Assembly (NCBI GenBank): GCA_004352715.1 | Contig: SCFE01000092.1 | Coordinates: forward strand, 215,900-279,899 | Source of the DNA: Hofstenia miamia | Taxonomy: Eukaryota > Xenacoelomorpha > Acoela | Reading direction: 5' to 3' | Length of the DNA: 64,000 nucleotides | Shown: piece after piece, positions 32,427 to 46,100 of the stretch | Layout: each line of letters starts with the position of its first letter | Position numbering within the stretch: position 1 is the first letter of the stretch | The notes under the pieces: generated by a model | Database searches by the model: none | What the model saw: the letters and a program-made list of their open reading frames with translations, nothing else | Told to the model about the DNA's origin: nothing | Position numbers and translations under genes: made by a program

Positions 32427-33944
32427 GTATAATTTCAATTTGAGAATCACGTGTATGTCAAATATAAAGTACATGTGATTCATACTACTTTCGACTAATG
32501 CGATTGGCATCTATAAATTCTATTTAATGTTGTTATGCACTGAACAATTAATTATAATCAGTTTGAGATTTTGGAATCATAGAGCTCAGCATTTTGAATA
32601 ATGTTCTTGAGATTAAGCACTTTCTCTAGTTATGTGAATTGTCTGTGTGTATGTACGTGTTATGGCGAACTTGTAGAATAGCGACACGCGGACTAAATAA
32701 ACACTAATTTAGGGTCAAAAACTATAGGAAATACAATAAAATACTCAAAAAGTTTAAAAAATAATCGATATAGACCGATACCTTGTCATAATTCAGCATA
32801 TTTGTAGCACGCGGTATGTATTTTAGGAATATAGCAAATAAAACCACGAAGTCATTTAATAGTAATTATCTTTAACTAAACGCGTGCTTCGCTTGTCGCT
32901 ATTCTACAAGTTCGCCCGTGTTATAGCCTAAGCGTATTCTCTGAAATGCTAATGTTACAAAAATAAAAACACCCACAACAATTGTAACGGTGCAGGCCTA
33001 TGAAATAGGTTAAACTTTAAATTATATGATCGGTTCCCTCAGATTGCTGCTCTTTCTACAATTCGGAAAGAATATTCATAAGGTATTTCTATTCACGCAG
33101 AATACACCTAGATGTTTATAATTACTTGTAATACGATTGAATAATATGATAAAAATTTATATAAAGGAAATTTCAAATAATTTAAAACGGATTTTGAAAT
33201 AACATTAAAAAAATATTTTGTTGCTTTTTAATTTATAATAGAAAATTGAATTTGTGACTAATTTTGTATATACCTTTGTACAATTTATGCATTTCCTTGT
33301 GCATAATTTTTTTGCATTTGTTATCCTTTCATAGCAAAAGGTGCATATTTTTCTAGCAAGAATACTTGATGCTGTTTGTTTTTATGGTGTGAATTAATGA
33401 GATGCGAGAGATTTGCAGGACGTTTTGTTTGTCTATTTCGTACTTTTTTTGCTTTGCAAAATTTTTCTGAACCAAAAAGTGTAATTGTTGGGCCCAATTC
33501 AGTCTGCTTTCTTATCTGTCAGTCTTCCTTGCACTTAAGGGCCGTGTATGAAAGTGATAATGTGCTGCATCGAATATTTAAATGTTTTTTATTTCTTTTG
33601 CAAGCATCAAGCGATTTTCTGATGAAACTCGGACAATCTTCTCATGTCGTTTACAGTTTGCTTTCCTCCGGCCTCAAGCTTTTCGATTCGTTCTTTTAAC
33701 CTCTTTAAACAATTTTCTGACCTATTTTTTTATAGCATTTTCTGAAATATCCAAGCATTCGGCAATGTTTGAAGTCATTATAGAGAGTGTCTATATTGAA
33801 ACGAATGTAGTGAACACACCTAAAGAATAAACGAATTGCTGCAAATGTGGGCTCATTCACTTAAAGCATTCATTTTAATTTAAGTATGCAAACTTACCGC
33901 AACAGAAAGTCATTTACAGTGATTGATTGTAATCACTAGTCCAG

Positions 33945-33990
<46 letters not shown>

Positions 33991-34129
33991 CATCTAATCT
34001 ATATACATACATATATATATANNNNNNNNNNNNNNNNNNNNNNNNNNNNNNNNNNNNNNNNNNNNNNNNNNNNNNNNNNNNNNNNNNNNNNNNNNNNNNN
34101 NNNNNNNNNNNNNNNNNNNNNNNNNNNNN

Positions 34130-34164
<35 letters not shown>

Positions 34165-37100
34165 CGTCAGTACCACATTAAAGACATTAAATGCGGTTTC
34201 CTTTTTATGACACATTTTGTTTGTCTTGATATAGTTTTAGTTATCAATTGGGCCGGCCCGCCGTCTAAATTTTCCGGCGGCAGCTTAGCAGGCTAGTACC
34301 CAGCTGTACAAACAAAATTCCAGGAAATCAATTGAATTGGATTTGTAAAATGCTTTGAGTCTAAATCAACCTCAATTTTGAATTCTTTGGAGAAAATTGA
34401 AAACTATATATTACATGATTTAATAATTATAATTGTTGTGTATGCTTTCAGCGGCTAAATAAAGTCATTCATTATTAACATTATTATTATTAAGGATGAT
34501 GTTCAGTTTAATATTGATGCGTCTAATACCTAGTTGATTCTGTTCAGTATAGAATATGCGAAATTTACCAAAGCTACAAGATCTTTAGGTCAATTTTTTA
34601 GGCAAAAAATTACGTTTTTAGGTTTAAGAGAAAACTTTGGGTCAAAATTTCAATTTTTTAAGCAAAAAAATCACACCCAGATACATCTCATAAATATCTT
34701 AAAGATAAAGAAATTGTGCAAGTTTTGGATACTTGAGTCGATATGAAGGTTGATACAATTTATTTGTCTTAAGACTTCAGAAACAGAAGACAATATTTTG
34801 CCTAACGAAGATGATTCTTCCTTTTCTAGTTATGAAGAAAAATCCCAGGACAGAATATGATGATGAGTTTTATGTAACCTTAAGAGCTGGGATAAAATGG
34901 CTTACAACCATCAGTAAAAACATGAACACTCCAATAATCGCATTTCAGCTACGTTTTGATGATAGTATCTTCAATTTGATTATAGAAAGTAGCACAACGC
35001 GGTCATTCTGAATAATGGAAATTGAAGAGAAAACCACTGAACGCTTTTATTGGAATATTAATTTTGTTTGGGCAAACAAAAGGCAGAAAGGAATCAATTA
35101 AATGTATTTAGGTTGATGAAAATACATTTTGCCGACCAATTTTCAAGGCCAAATTTTGAAGCATTTTTTTCCAAAATATATTTCCCGTTTCATTTTAACA
35201 AATAATCAAGAAAAAATTCAAAAACGCAGAGCTTCTGAGAAATTGCTCAAATAAGAGCTAGTTTGGGAGATTTGTACGAGGAAGATGCCCTTTTTGAGTG
35301 TATATGAAAAGTAAACTAGATCGTTATGGTATCAAAATTTGGTCTAATTGTGAAAATCCTTCAGAATTTGCTGAGAATTCACAAGTGTATATCTGCCAAA
35401 TTTCCTCTACTCCTGAAAAACAAGGACAACTTGTGGTATAACATTTAATGAAAGATCTAAGAGAGGAATATGGAGTAACTTGTGACAAGACAAATTTTGC
35501 TTGGTACAATAAGACAAGGGAAGTACCAAGAATCATGCTGCCCTCCAAATCACGCAATATGAATGCAAACTTGTTTTTGTTTTCAAGAGATGTATATTCA
35601 TTAAACATAACCGACGCTTGCAAATTTGTACTTAAACCACAATAGCATTTACAATAAGAGGTACTACTCGTATATCCTGGTTATCATCCATGTTTAATGA
35701 ATAAAATATTAATGGTATTAATTTCCTTTGTGTTAGCCAATCATAAAGCTCCAAGTTGTTTTGGAATTGATGTAACACGGGTTGCAATTTTTATTATGAA
35801 GGCAAACGTTTTTAAGTATTATCGATGTCAAATACCTTTGTAGCGTGCTCACCGTGTTGTGAAGATGGTCTAAATTGTCGTAGTGGTGCAACGACATCTA
35901 GCAACTTATTATTTAATAATGTTTTATGTGTTCATTACGAAGGAATAATTTACTTACCTTTCATTTTGTTTACACGAGAGCGCAATCTCAGAGGAAAAGT
36001 TGTTAAAATGAGTCATGTTGCCATTCATTACAATACCAAAATAAATATTGTGATATTTTAACTTGCAATTAAAAAAGTTTTGCTTGTAATATCGAAAATG
36101 TCTTGGCATCTCATATTGAATGTGAAATCAGTGATGAGTTTTCGAAAGTGCCGACTTTCACACCTCTAAACAAGAGATGGAAATTATCAGAAAACTTTGG
36201 CCAAGCCCGTCTATTTATATTATTGCCAATTTCCTTACTTTTTCAGTTTAATAGACCAAATTAGGGTATCTTAGAAATTTATAATATAATTTAAACATTG
36301 AAATTAAAAGCGTATGCTGAATTTTAGAAGAGTACTGATACTAAATAATATGGCATTCACTGCATTTGGGTTGATTTGCGTGCACTATGTCGGAATAGTA
36401 TTTTTTTTGAATTGCTGGAATAATTTTTCGAATACTTAAGCCCTAGCCTAGTCCTGCTAATGTCAAAATCTGGTTTAGCCAAATTTCAATATTTGTTACA
36501 CAATTATATATAAATATTTCTTTTCAATTCTGTTGTAAATTTTAACACAAAATTGTTATTAGACAATGTTTGTTTAGTCATATTGCTTCAACTGTGTTAC
36601 AAGCATAATTTTTTTGCTATGACATATATTGAGTGTGAATTTAGCATCTTCAAATTTTTAATGCTCTTCATCAGTTATTGTGCATAATATTTCATTTGAA
36701 AAATATCATATCTTGTTAAATTTATGAATAATAAACTATAATAACGGAATTGTCCATGCAATTTTATATAATTAGTAGAAATATCATGGTTTGATTGTAT
36801 TGAATGTGCCTAGAGAATAGCTGAACTCAGACATTTTTCAAAGTGGTTAAAATGTGTTGCGCAAATTTACTCGGATACTTATTTAATCAAAACACCAAAA
36901 CTACAAGTTGAGATGATTGACAGCCAAATTTACTTGCTATCGTCTAAACACATTACCGCTCTACCCCAATTCCGAAATAATTTACTTACCGTACCGTGTT
37001 CATGTGAACAATCAATTTCTGTACGCTACAGTGTCGACCTACTTGAAATTTAATTGTTAAAACAAATGTTTTTTGTAATGTTTTTAAGTGTTTTTTTCAA

Positions 37101-40100
37101 TTGTATATATAAATTTATGGAAAGCTTGAAAAACAATTTTTAGATTTCGTCCATTCATGCTGCCATAACCGGTTTTATACTGAAAAATCGAAAATCTTGC
37201 ATTTTCTTTACATTTATGAAACGAAAAATTCATGTTATCATATTTCAATATTTTCTACTATATGTGTTTTCAGCAAGATTAAGTACCTTGAGGTGAGTCT
37301 GTCTAAGCGCCAAAAAACATTGTTTTAAACGTTTGAAGCGTTTTTTTTGTAAAATTACATGTTTTGCCAACTCCTGTGTCATATGTTCCTCGCAAAAAGA
37401 AATCTATTATTTTGCAGAAAATGCTAACCAAGTTGTTATGTTGGATTACAACAAATATAAGGGTACTGTTGATAGTGCTGACAAGATTCTCAAATAGTTT
37501 TCTTGTCACAGAATTTCACATAGATGGTCGTTTGTTCTCCTCACTCATATTATCACTGTTCGTGCTCTGAATGACATTTGTTTACCAAAAGGAATATCCA
37601 AATTCAACACTTAACTCGTTCAAACATTTGTATTTTGTTCATGGGAAACCCACTATGAACGCGAAGGCAAATCCTCCAAGAGTTGCTATAGCATTCTCAG
37701 TCCAAACGGAGTCAGTTATGGGGTTTCTACCACAACAGGTTCCACTGCCGATACCAGCAAATCAGAAAATAAATGAAATCGTTGTGCATTCTGCCAAAGG
37801 CGAAAGATACAAAATATAGTTCTAAGTGTTCGTTATGTTCTGCATTCATTTGTCCTGAACATACAAATTGTTTGCGCCGTAGTTAATTATTTTTAGCCCT
37901 AAATTTTAGTAAATGACTATTTCAAAATAAAACTTCAAAGTATAACTTTTAATGATTTCTTTTAATTTATGAAACATAACATGCTATAAACAAAAATGAA
38001 CTGGGATCAAATCTGACCCCATTTCAGTACTCCATGTATTATACGAGGATGTAGGTAGAGGATATTAATGGTAAAAGCAGTATAGACTATTTTTTGTTGT
38101 TTCAATTCCTACTTTTAATGTTATGTTTGTCGTTTGCTTCAGCATGAATCTTTACTTAGATTAATTTAGATTTAGATTAATTCTTTTAAAATCTCGTTTT
38201 AATTTTTTTCACAATATTTGCACATGAACTCTGTATTAAACCTCCATACACTCTAGGTTAGTTTTACAATTGTATTCTTCAGTCGAAAACAAGTAAAGCA
38301 ATGTGTTTTAATGAGATCGTTTTTTGTGCTCTTTACCGTAATCATTTAACAATAACCCTTATTTGCTATTGACTTTGAATGATTTACATATTATTATTAC
38401 ATTACTCTTAACAACAGCTTCGTAGGTTGCAATAATTCTGCACAATTAGGCAATGGAGTTATTTACCAATTTTTCTGATTTAAATAGTGCATACCACTCG
38501 ATGGATGTATATTCAAATATATACATTTAGTGTCATAATATCTTTGGTGGTAAATCACAATTGGCAACTGAACAAGATTCACTTGTTTCTATTCTTCTAT
38601 TAAGATTGGAAGCTGTTCTTGATCATGGTTTAAAAATTATTAACCCTCCTTCTGTGGTGGACAGAGCTGCAAAGCAATTAGGATTTTCGAGTTCAAAGAA
38701 TGAGAAACCAGGTAAGCGGAATATATTTCTTTATTGGTTATTTTTCAGCAAACTCCACAGGAAGAAATTTAAAAGTTTAAACAAAATATTTTGAAATTTA
38801 TGAATTGACTTTTTATTGAATCATCGAGTTGCTTACCACAACGTTGCAACTGGCTGTATTTCTCCAGTCGTATTAATTTTTGCAGCTTTACAATCAACAG
38901 TGTATTATACATCCAATTATGTAGTGGTACGGTTGCTAGAACCCTAACTTGTTATAATATTTGGGTATTCAACTAATGCATCAAATTCCATATAATTATT
39001 TTTTCGGAAAATGTTTTGTGGTCTATCAAAACAATCCCAAATTTACGTAATGTTCTCTGCATCGCAATTTTGGAGTGGACACCTGTGGGCTAGTGCTAAA
39101 TCTCTTGCAACCCAATTTGTCAAATAAGATAGTTCTAAAGTGGTAAAATATATGCTAAAACGTGAAATATGTGCTCACATATGTGTTATCAAAATGTTGG
39201 CCAAATATGTAAACAAATATTCAATATTTGTATACATAAAAGTGGTGACTTCACATATAATACCGTCTCTCGACACAATTTGTAATAATATGTTTTCATT
39301 TCTCTTTCAAATTTTATTTTAGTATCCTATTGTTTGGTTGCTATAGTAATTTATTAAATAAAATCACTAATGATGAACACCTTTATACATCCAATATTCA
39401 AGCTAATATTACTTCTTTAGCTTTTTGGAATTTTATTCGAAGGCTCCTCACTCAACATGAATTAATGCGTTTTAATTCATTGAAATCAATATCTACTGAC
39501 ATTGGTAGAGGGCGTGCTTGGCTACGTGCAAGTTTGAACGAGCATACCTTCGATAAATATGTGGGTGTTATACTTGATAGCGACCAAATCCCGTATGTAT
39601 TAAGCTTTTTATAACAAAAATGCATAGTAAAAGTTTTAGACTATCGAGAATAAATATTCTTTATAAGCTAATTCATGTTTATTAAGGAGCGGAAAACCAG
39701 CTAGGTACTATTTTTTTTAAAAAATGCTAGGACAATAAAAGACAACTTACAAGACTCACACCAAATCACATATGAGAAAAAATAGGGCTAAAACAAAATG
39801 CCACCTATCGATTCCCCGAATGACCCAAATCGATGCCCCGAACTGTCAATTTTGGCTATTACTACTTCATCAAATTTGAATATATCAATCTCTAAATTGG
39901 CATAATAATTTTAGAGGCATTCCTGCAGCATAAAATACTCTCAGATGTTCTCTATATAACATAGATTTTTGGGAGATGGAGTCAAAGTTGCCAACGATCA
40001 GATTAGCGGGAAAAAAATTTTTTGGGGTCATTTACCTACAAAACCGGAAAAATATCAGAGATATCAAAAAATTGAGAGCATCCCTGAAAAAGCTAGTAAT

Positions 40101-43100
40101 AAGCTACAACCACCATTCATTTTGAGTATATAGCTCAAAAATTGAGAGAAGAAATTGAAATTGTGTTGAAAATGTCATTTTGAGAAAAACGCGATTTTTC
40201 GAGAAAATTTAGAAAAATACGTTTTAAACAAAAATTTACTCACCAACTACTATACAAAAGTATTATAACATCCCAGCACCATATCCCGTAGAGCCTCCAT
40301 TCTATCTGGCTCTGTAAAGGGATAGACTAGTGAACAGCTTTCAAAAAGTGACTATAATTTGATCACGAAAACGTCTCTTTGTTGGAAATTGGGGTGGTGG
40401 TAGGATTCTTAAAACGTCTTTTTCAACATAAAAGAGGTTCATTTCATCCTTGTTCGTGTTTTGGGTTGGTGTGTAATACCTACAAGGAATAAAAAATGTC
40501 AATAACTCAACTTCCATTTTGGCAACCAAAACCGACCCTCAATGTGTTAAAGTCTTGCTGGTTTTTTAAAAATTTGTTCAAAAACTATTGTTACCATTTT
40601 GCTATACAACGGATTCTAGAACATGTTCGAAAACTTTAGACAATTTGCTGAAATTGTGAAAATTTCCAAAAATATAAAAAACGTCTTAGAATCACAGACC
40701 TTCCAAAATCCGGTTGTCCAAGAATCATCCATAAACAGAATAGGTGCTTGGATCAAAGAAGAACAAAAAATGGCAAGACAACTGCAGGAAGACTTCAAAC
40801 TCACGAAATCCTGTTGCTGACTAAAAAACAATCACTAACTATCAAACACAAAAGGAATAGATGTAGTTGGTGTTGAGCAAGGCGAAATCCTACATCAGTT
40901 GAATTATCATAAAACATTTTCACTGATATGTGCAAGATTGATTTACATTCTAGATATGTACAAAGAAGGTCTTGCACATCATTGGATAGTATTCACGGAA
41001 TTCTAACAATGAAATTAGTAAAAAAATCTAGTGCAGGGAAGAATTCGATATGACAGAAAAATATCATAAGTTAAATGTAACTAATTGTTTGACAGTACCG
41101 CGTATAAGCGTGTTAGCCTTGGATATGTATCATCAACAAGGTTCATTCTGCAAAAACGATGGTTCTCGATGTCAAACAAGCAATGCGAATAAGAACTAAT
41201 CTGAATATTTTGATGTGAAATTTTGAAATAAAGAGTGCATTTAAGAAATGTCGAGTAATTTTAAAGATTACAGAAGATAAGTTTAAGGTCCGTTTAAATG
41301 ATTCGTTTTCTTTAATGACTTTCACTTGTGCAAGAGAAAACTTATTATGTAAACGCAAATTATGAATTCCTTCTGATTTTGGTATTTTAACCCTTCCCTG
41401 CATTGGGTTGTTGCAGAACAAAAATGTAAGCAATGGACTTCTTGTCACATGATTAGACTATCCAATCTATTTTCACGTGTTGTCCTAATTTCGAACGAAA
41501 GATTAGGAATTTCCAAAATGAATGAAAAGAACAACCTATAAGAAGTTTGACTGAAGAAAAGCTATTTAAACTTAAAGTAAATAATGACATTGCTCGCTGT
41601 AACAAAAAACGTTTCCAAGCGGAATTCGTAATAACATTGGTGTAGTAAACAGAATAAGGCTGTCAGGCAAACTTAGTGTACAAACCACTAACATTTGGTC
41701 AATTTGAGCATTACTTTGTAAATAAAAAAAGTTATTTCAAATTTTTTCTTATTTGGGCAAAATATTAATGACATTAGGCTTTGGTCTAATACTTTTGGTA
41801 GAAAGGAAATATATGATTTTAGTTTATTTGTAACTCACATAAAAGTGATTTGAATTAATATATTGTTTAACTCTCATTGAAATGAATTGGCAGATCAAGA
41901 TAACATATGCAACATTAAATTGTTCATGACCTATAATGATAAAATAGGTTATTGTTCTCATTGGTCTAAAACTTTTGGTCGGCATTGTATGATTTATTTT
42001 TATTTCGTACATAAATATTGTCAATTCTTCCCATTACTCAAGAAAGTTTTTAGCAAGCAAGTGGAATATTCAAGTACTTGATAATGTTTAATTTAGGACG
42101 TATTATGAAGATTATGCCTTTTTACTAGAGAAAGAAAGTGCCCAAATTTTGCGCCAGATAGCCAGTTCTCTAATATCTATTTTATTTGCCTTAAAGATAG
42201 ATAGTGAAGATTTAGACATTCAATATACACAGGTACTATTTCGTTTCTCAATTTGGAATCTATTAACGCGTTGCTGTTAAGCGAATTTGTAGGAAAATAT
42301 GAATAATGAATATATGGTTGCTGTTTACGTTTTGTGACTAAATATGTATGTTAATTTTGTAAATTGTAGTAGTTGTGATGCTTAACTTAATGATGAATTT
42401 AAATATATTAAATTGATTTTTAGTCCACAATATACGTCACTGATTTTACTGTGATGGACGATCCCCAGCCTGTTCTTCGTCATGAATCTCCTGTAGGTAA
42501 GAAACGTTTCAAAATTTTTATATATATATNNNNNNNNNNNNNNNNNNNNNNNNNNNNNNNNNNNNNNNNNNNNNNNNNNNNNNNNNNNNNNNNNNNNNNN
42601 NNNNNNNNNNNNNNNNNNNNNNNNTATATATATATAATCTTGACCTACAAAAAGGGATGACCTTGCAAAGTGGGAGGCCATCAAAAAACTGGATCATACA
42701 TATATACAATTTTAAATATTTGTTTAAGTAATATGTTACAAAATTAGTGAGAAAATATAAAGAAATATGCTTGAATTGTTGTTACAATCCCTAGTTTCAT
42801 TACCAAAAATTATTGATTTGACAATTGACGTTTTTAAAGCCTTGTAAAGAGTCATTTCTTTGATCGTTCAAGATCGTTTGGTAGTTTAAAAACTGCTGCC
42901 GCAAGTTGTAGTAGTTCTTTTCCTAGAATTCATCTAGTATGACACCGTCAATATTGAAATTCACGTTTCCTACTATCTACAAAATATAAAGAGGATGTGC
43001 ATTGATCACTTATTTAAGTTGCGAACATAATCAACAGCTGTAATATCTAAATCTTCACAAACAATTTGTAGAAAATAATTCAAAAACTTGCTTAGCAATA

Positions 43101-46100
43101 GTGCCTGTAACATAGTATATAAGTTGAAGTGCATCTTCAGCAATTTCTGGGAAATCATCTTCATTTGGTAGGATTATGTTGCAGACGGAACTAATTCATT
43201 TCAATTCCTTTTCTTAAACGTCTTTTCAATATCCCATACCTGCATTATATATTTTAAAAATAATTTTAATCTTTTCTGGTTTAATTACTTCGAGTATTAT
43301 TAACCAAAAGTCGACCACCATTCACCGAAATCTTGCTTGAATCGTACTGTTAAAACATAAATATAAAATTCACATTTACAGTCAGAATAATGGCATTTTT
43401 TGACTGCTTGATCAATACTGGAAGATTACTTTCTCGTAAAGTTTCAACCCATTTTGCAAATTTTTGCAAAGTGATACATGTACATATATTTTGAATCCTT
43501 AAAACTAGAAAAGCGACAATAGGTCAAAATATAATCATTTTTTGCTTGCTTCATTATTCATTCATTAAAAACACTAGCAAGCACATATACTTCCAATTAT
43601 GTTGATAATCTCATTGAATTTTCTATTTGTAGAAATTTTGTTTCTATTCCATTATTTTCGCATTTGAAACATCAGATGTTACTTTATTTTCAAGGAGTAA
43701 TCGCTGTTCTAGTGTTAAGTTTGATTCCACGACATAGTCTCAAACCTGTTTGGGTACTTTTGCAATTCATTTTAGGCCTATAATTGATTGAGTTTAATAG
43801 ACTTCGAGGTTGAGGAGCAATGGTATTTTCGAAAGGAATAAATCCAAAACAAGCTTGGCTATTATTGATATCTACTAGTTTAGATCAATGGAGAAAGTAT
43901 CAGTGTTAAAATATATTAAACGGAGTGAACGCTTTACTTTATACAAATTGGTTTGGATTGTTTTGATGTGGTCAAGGAAAAAATTAGGTTCATTAAATTA
44001 TCTTCTAACAGTATATATTATTCGTTCCCATGACTAATTGAAAGTTTTTTAAATGTAAACACGTTAGTATTGTTATTGTCGCAAACCAATTAGTGAAGTC
44101 CATGGGTATTTTAATTATTTATGATAATCAAATATGTGAGCTTAGCTGATGGAAAAAATTTGATTGTGAAAAGTGATGCATCCCTTTTAAGATTGATTTG
44201 CATGAGGAATTATAGTGTCGAGATGTTTTTCGTCTTCTTTATTTCCTATGAAATCTGATCCAGTATATGTCACACCTTTTCAATGCAAAGTTCGTCAAAA
44301 TTGAGTTTTTGTAATATCTTCATTTTGGAAGTCATGTGTTGTGATGTTGCATTACTTGTGTATTTCGCATGTCTGAGAATTACGACTTAATATGCAATTA
44401 TTATATTTCTAAGTTATTGAGAGATTGAAACAGTCATTCCAGATACATACAATGTTACATTGAAGCAAATGATTGTTTTCTTAGCTACAATGCTACAGGT
44501 ATGTTCTGAGTAAGATGAAAGCATCGCACATAATTAGCGTTAGAATCAACGCGCCAATTTTTGATAAATCTTTTTTTTATTTTCAATATGCACAACCTAT
44601 TAAACGATGGTAGTTCATCAGATCTAAATCATTTTTGCTGGTAGTATTTCTACTAGCAACATGCTTCAGTAAACGTTTTTTTTAAACCATATAGTGTTGG
44701 CACAGGATTTTTGGATCAATTTTATTGTACTTATCCAGATTTTAACTTTTTACATAGTTTCAATATGCATTTTCCCATAATGCATTCATATAATACTGTG
44801 TGATAGGTTTGGTTTTTAGCAGGCTAATCATCTGGTTTAATAATTTATAAGTTGTTCTGCAATTTATATACAAACTGATTTTCTCTGCCATACTTCTTTG
44901 ATTGAAATGTTCATTTATTTTAAATACAGTATTTTATTACATCGTATGTAAACAAGAGTCAAGGACACAGCAGTTTATTAAACAAACAAGTTAAATTGTC
45001 CACATGCGTGCAGCCATAAAAGGAACTAATTCATTGGTTGTTTTATTACCAATGAATCAATGAACACACATTACTCCTTTACAGTAACGCATCATCATCA
45101 CCCGACACTATTGCAATTATAATGAATTCTGCTGCTTTCCTCTTTTCAATAAATTGATGCACTTTTGACGTTCGGATATTTTCGTAGTTCAAGATTCCAT
45201 TCATAAAATTTGCAACATTATCATTGATGTACTGTTCAAAAATTGTCACCATATTTCGTTATTCAAAATGTTTTATTGTGGACGCTTAGTAAATCGTTTT
45301 ATTATAAGCAAATGTTTTGTATAAATTTTTTACACTTATATGCTAAAACTTTTGCCTCATAAACCGAACAAAAATATTTTTTCACCACTTATCTTCTATT
45401 TAAACTTTAAATTTTGGTTTTTCTGTTTCAGTGTTGTTTTAAAATTCTAGGCAATTCCGATATCACTGTCTTTACAAGACGCCGTCATCGCCTTATTTGC
45501 AAACCTTCCATCCCCAAGTCTTCCACTTCAACAGGTCGCCGTGGGCGAAAACGAACTTCAGCAACTGCTCTATCCATGCCTGCCACCTTGGATCATAACG
45601 TATATCATCGTGAATATGAGCGGGATAGACGTTTGCAGATGAAAGACTCTTTAAATAAACTTAATGAGTCGATTCCTAGCAATTTTCTATCTCAGTTTTC
45701 AAAAGGGAAATCTCGCATGTCCACTTCTGAATCTATTCTTTGTGCAGTTGAATATGTAGAAACTTTGGAAAAAGAGTCTCTTCAAAACAAAATTCTTCTT
45801 ACAGAGGCACTGACACATTTAATTTAATTATTAATTCTATATTTTTTATTCTATGTAACATATAGTTCGTTTGTTACTTTTTATATAAAACAATACTCTT
45901 CTATTTGTCTCCAATTTATTTCCCAGGGGATTTCACCGCTTTACAAGATGAAGCCGCATTCAAGAATGTTATTAAGCAGACAAGAATCTCCTATGTATCA
46001 ATTTTTCAAAAAATTTCCTGAATTTTTGCAAGATTTTTTACGATATGGATTTTCCTTTTTAAATTACTATAGAATTTGTACAGATCGGAAACACTTATGT

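Noticed and set aside
34022-34215. IYIYIY-type open frames at the TA microsatellite (also at 42.4-42.7 kb)
   Set aside because: They are translations of (ta)n and N, with no coding signal.
39323-39420. Upstream extension of SNX29 exon 3 from an acceptor at 39322
   Set aside because: Its phase does not match exon 2 and the extra residues do not fit the RUN family. The acceptor at 39420 gives the right phase and a continuous RUN domain.
40623-40820. 65-residue helical open frame in SNX29 intron 3
   Set aside because: No splice phase, motif or family similarity. Length is within chance expectation.
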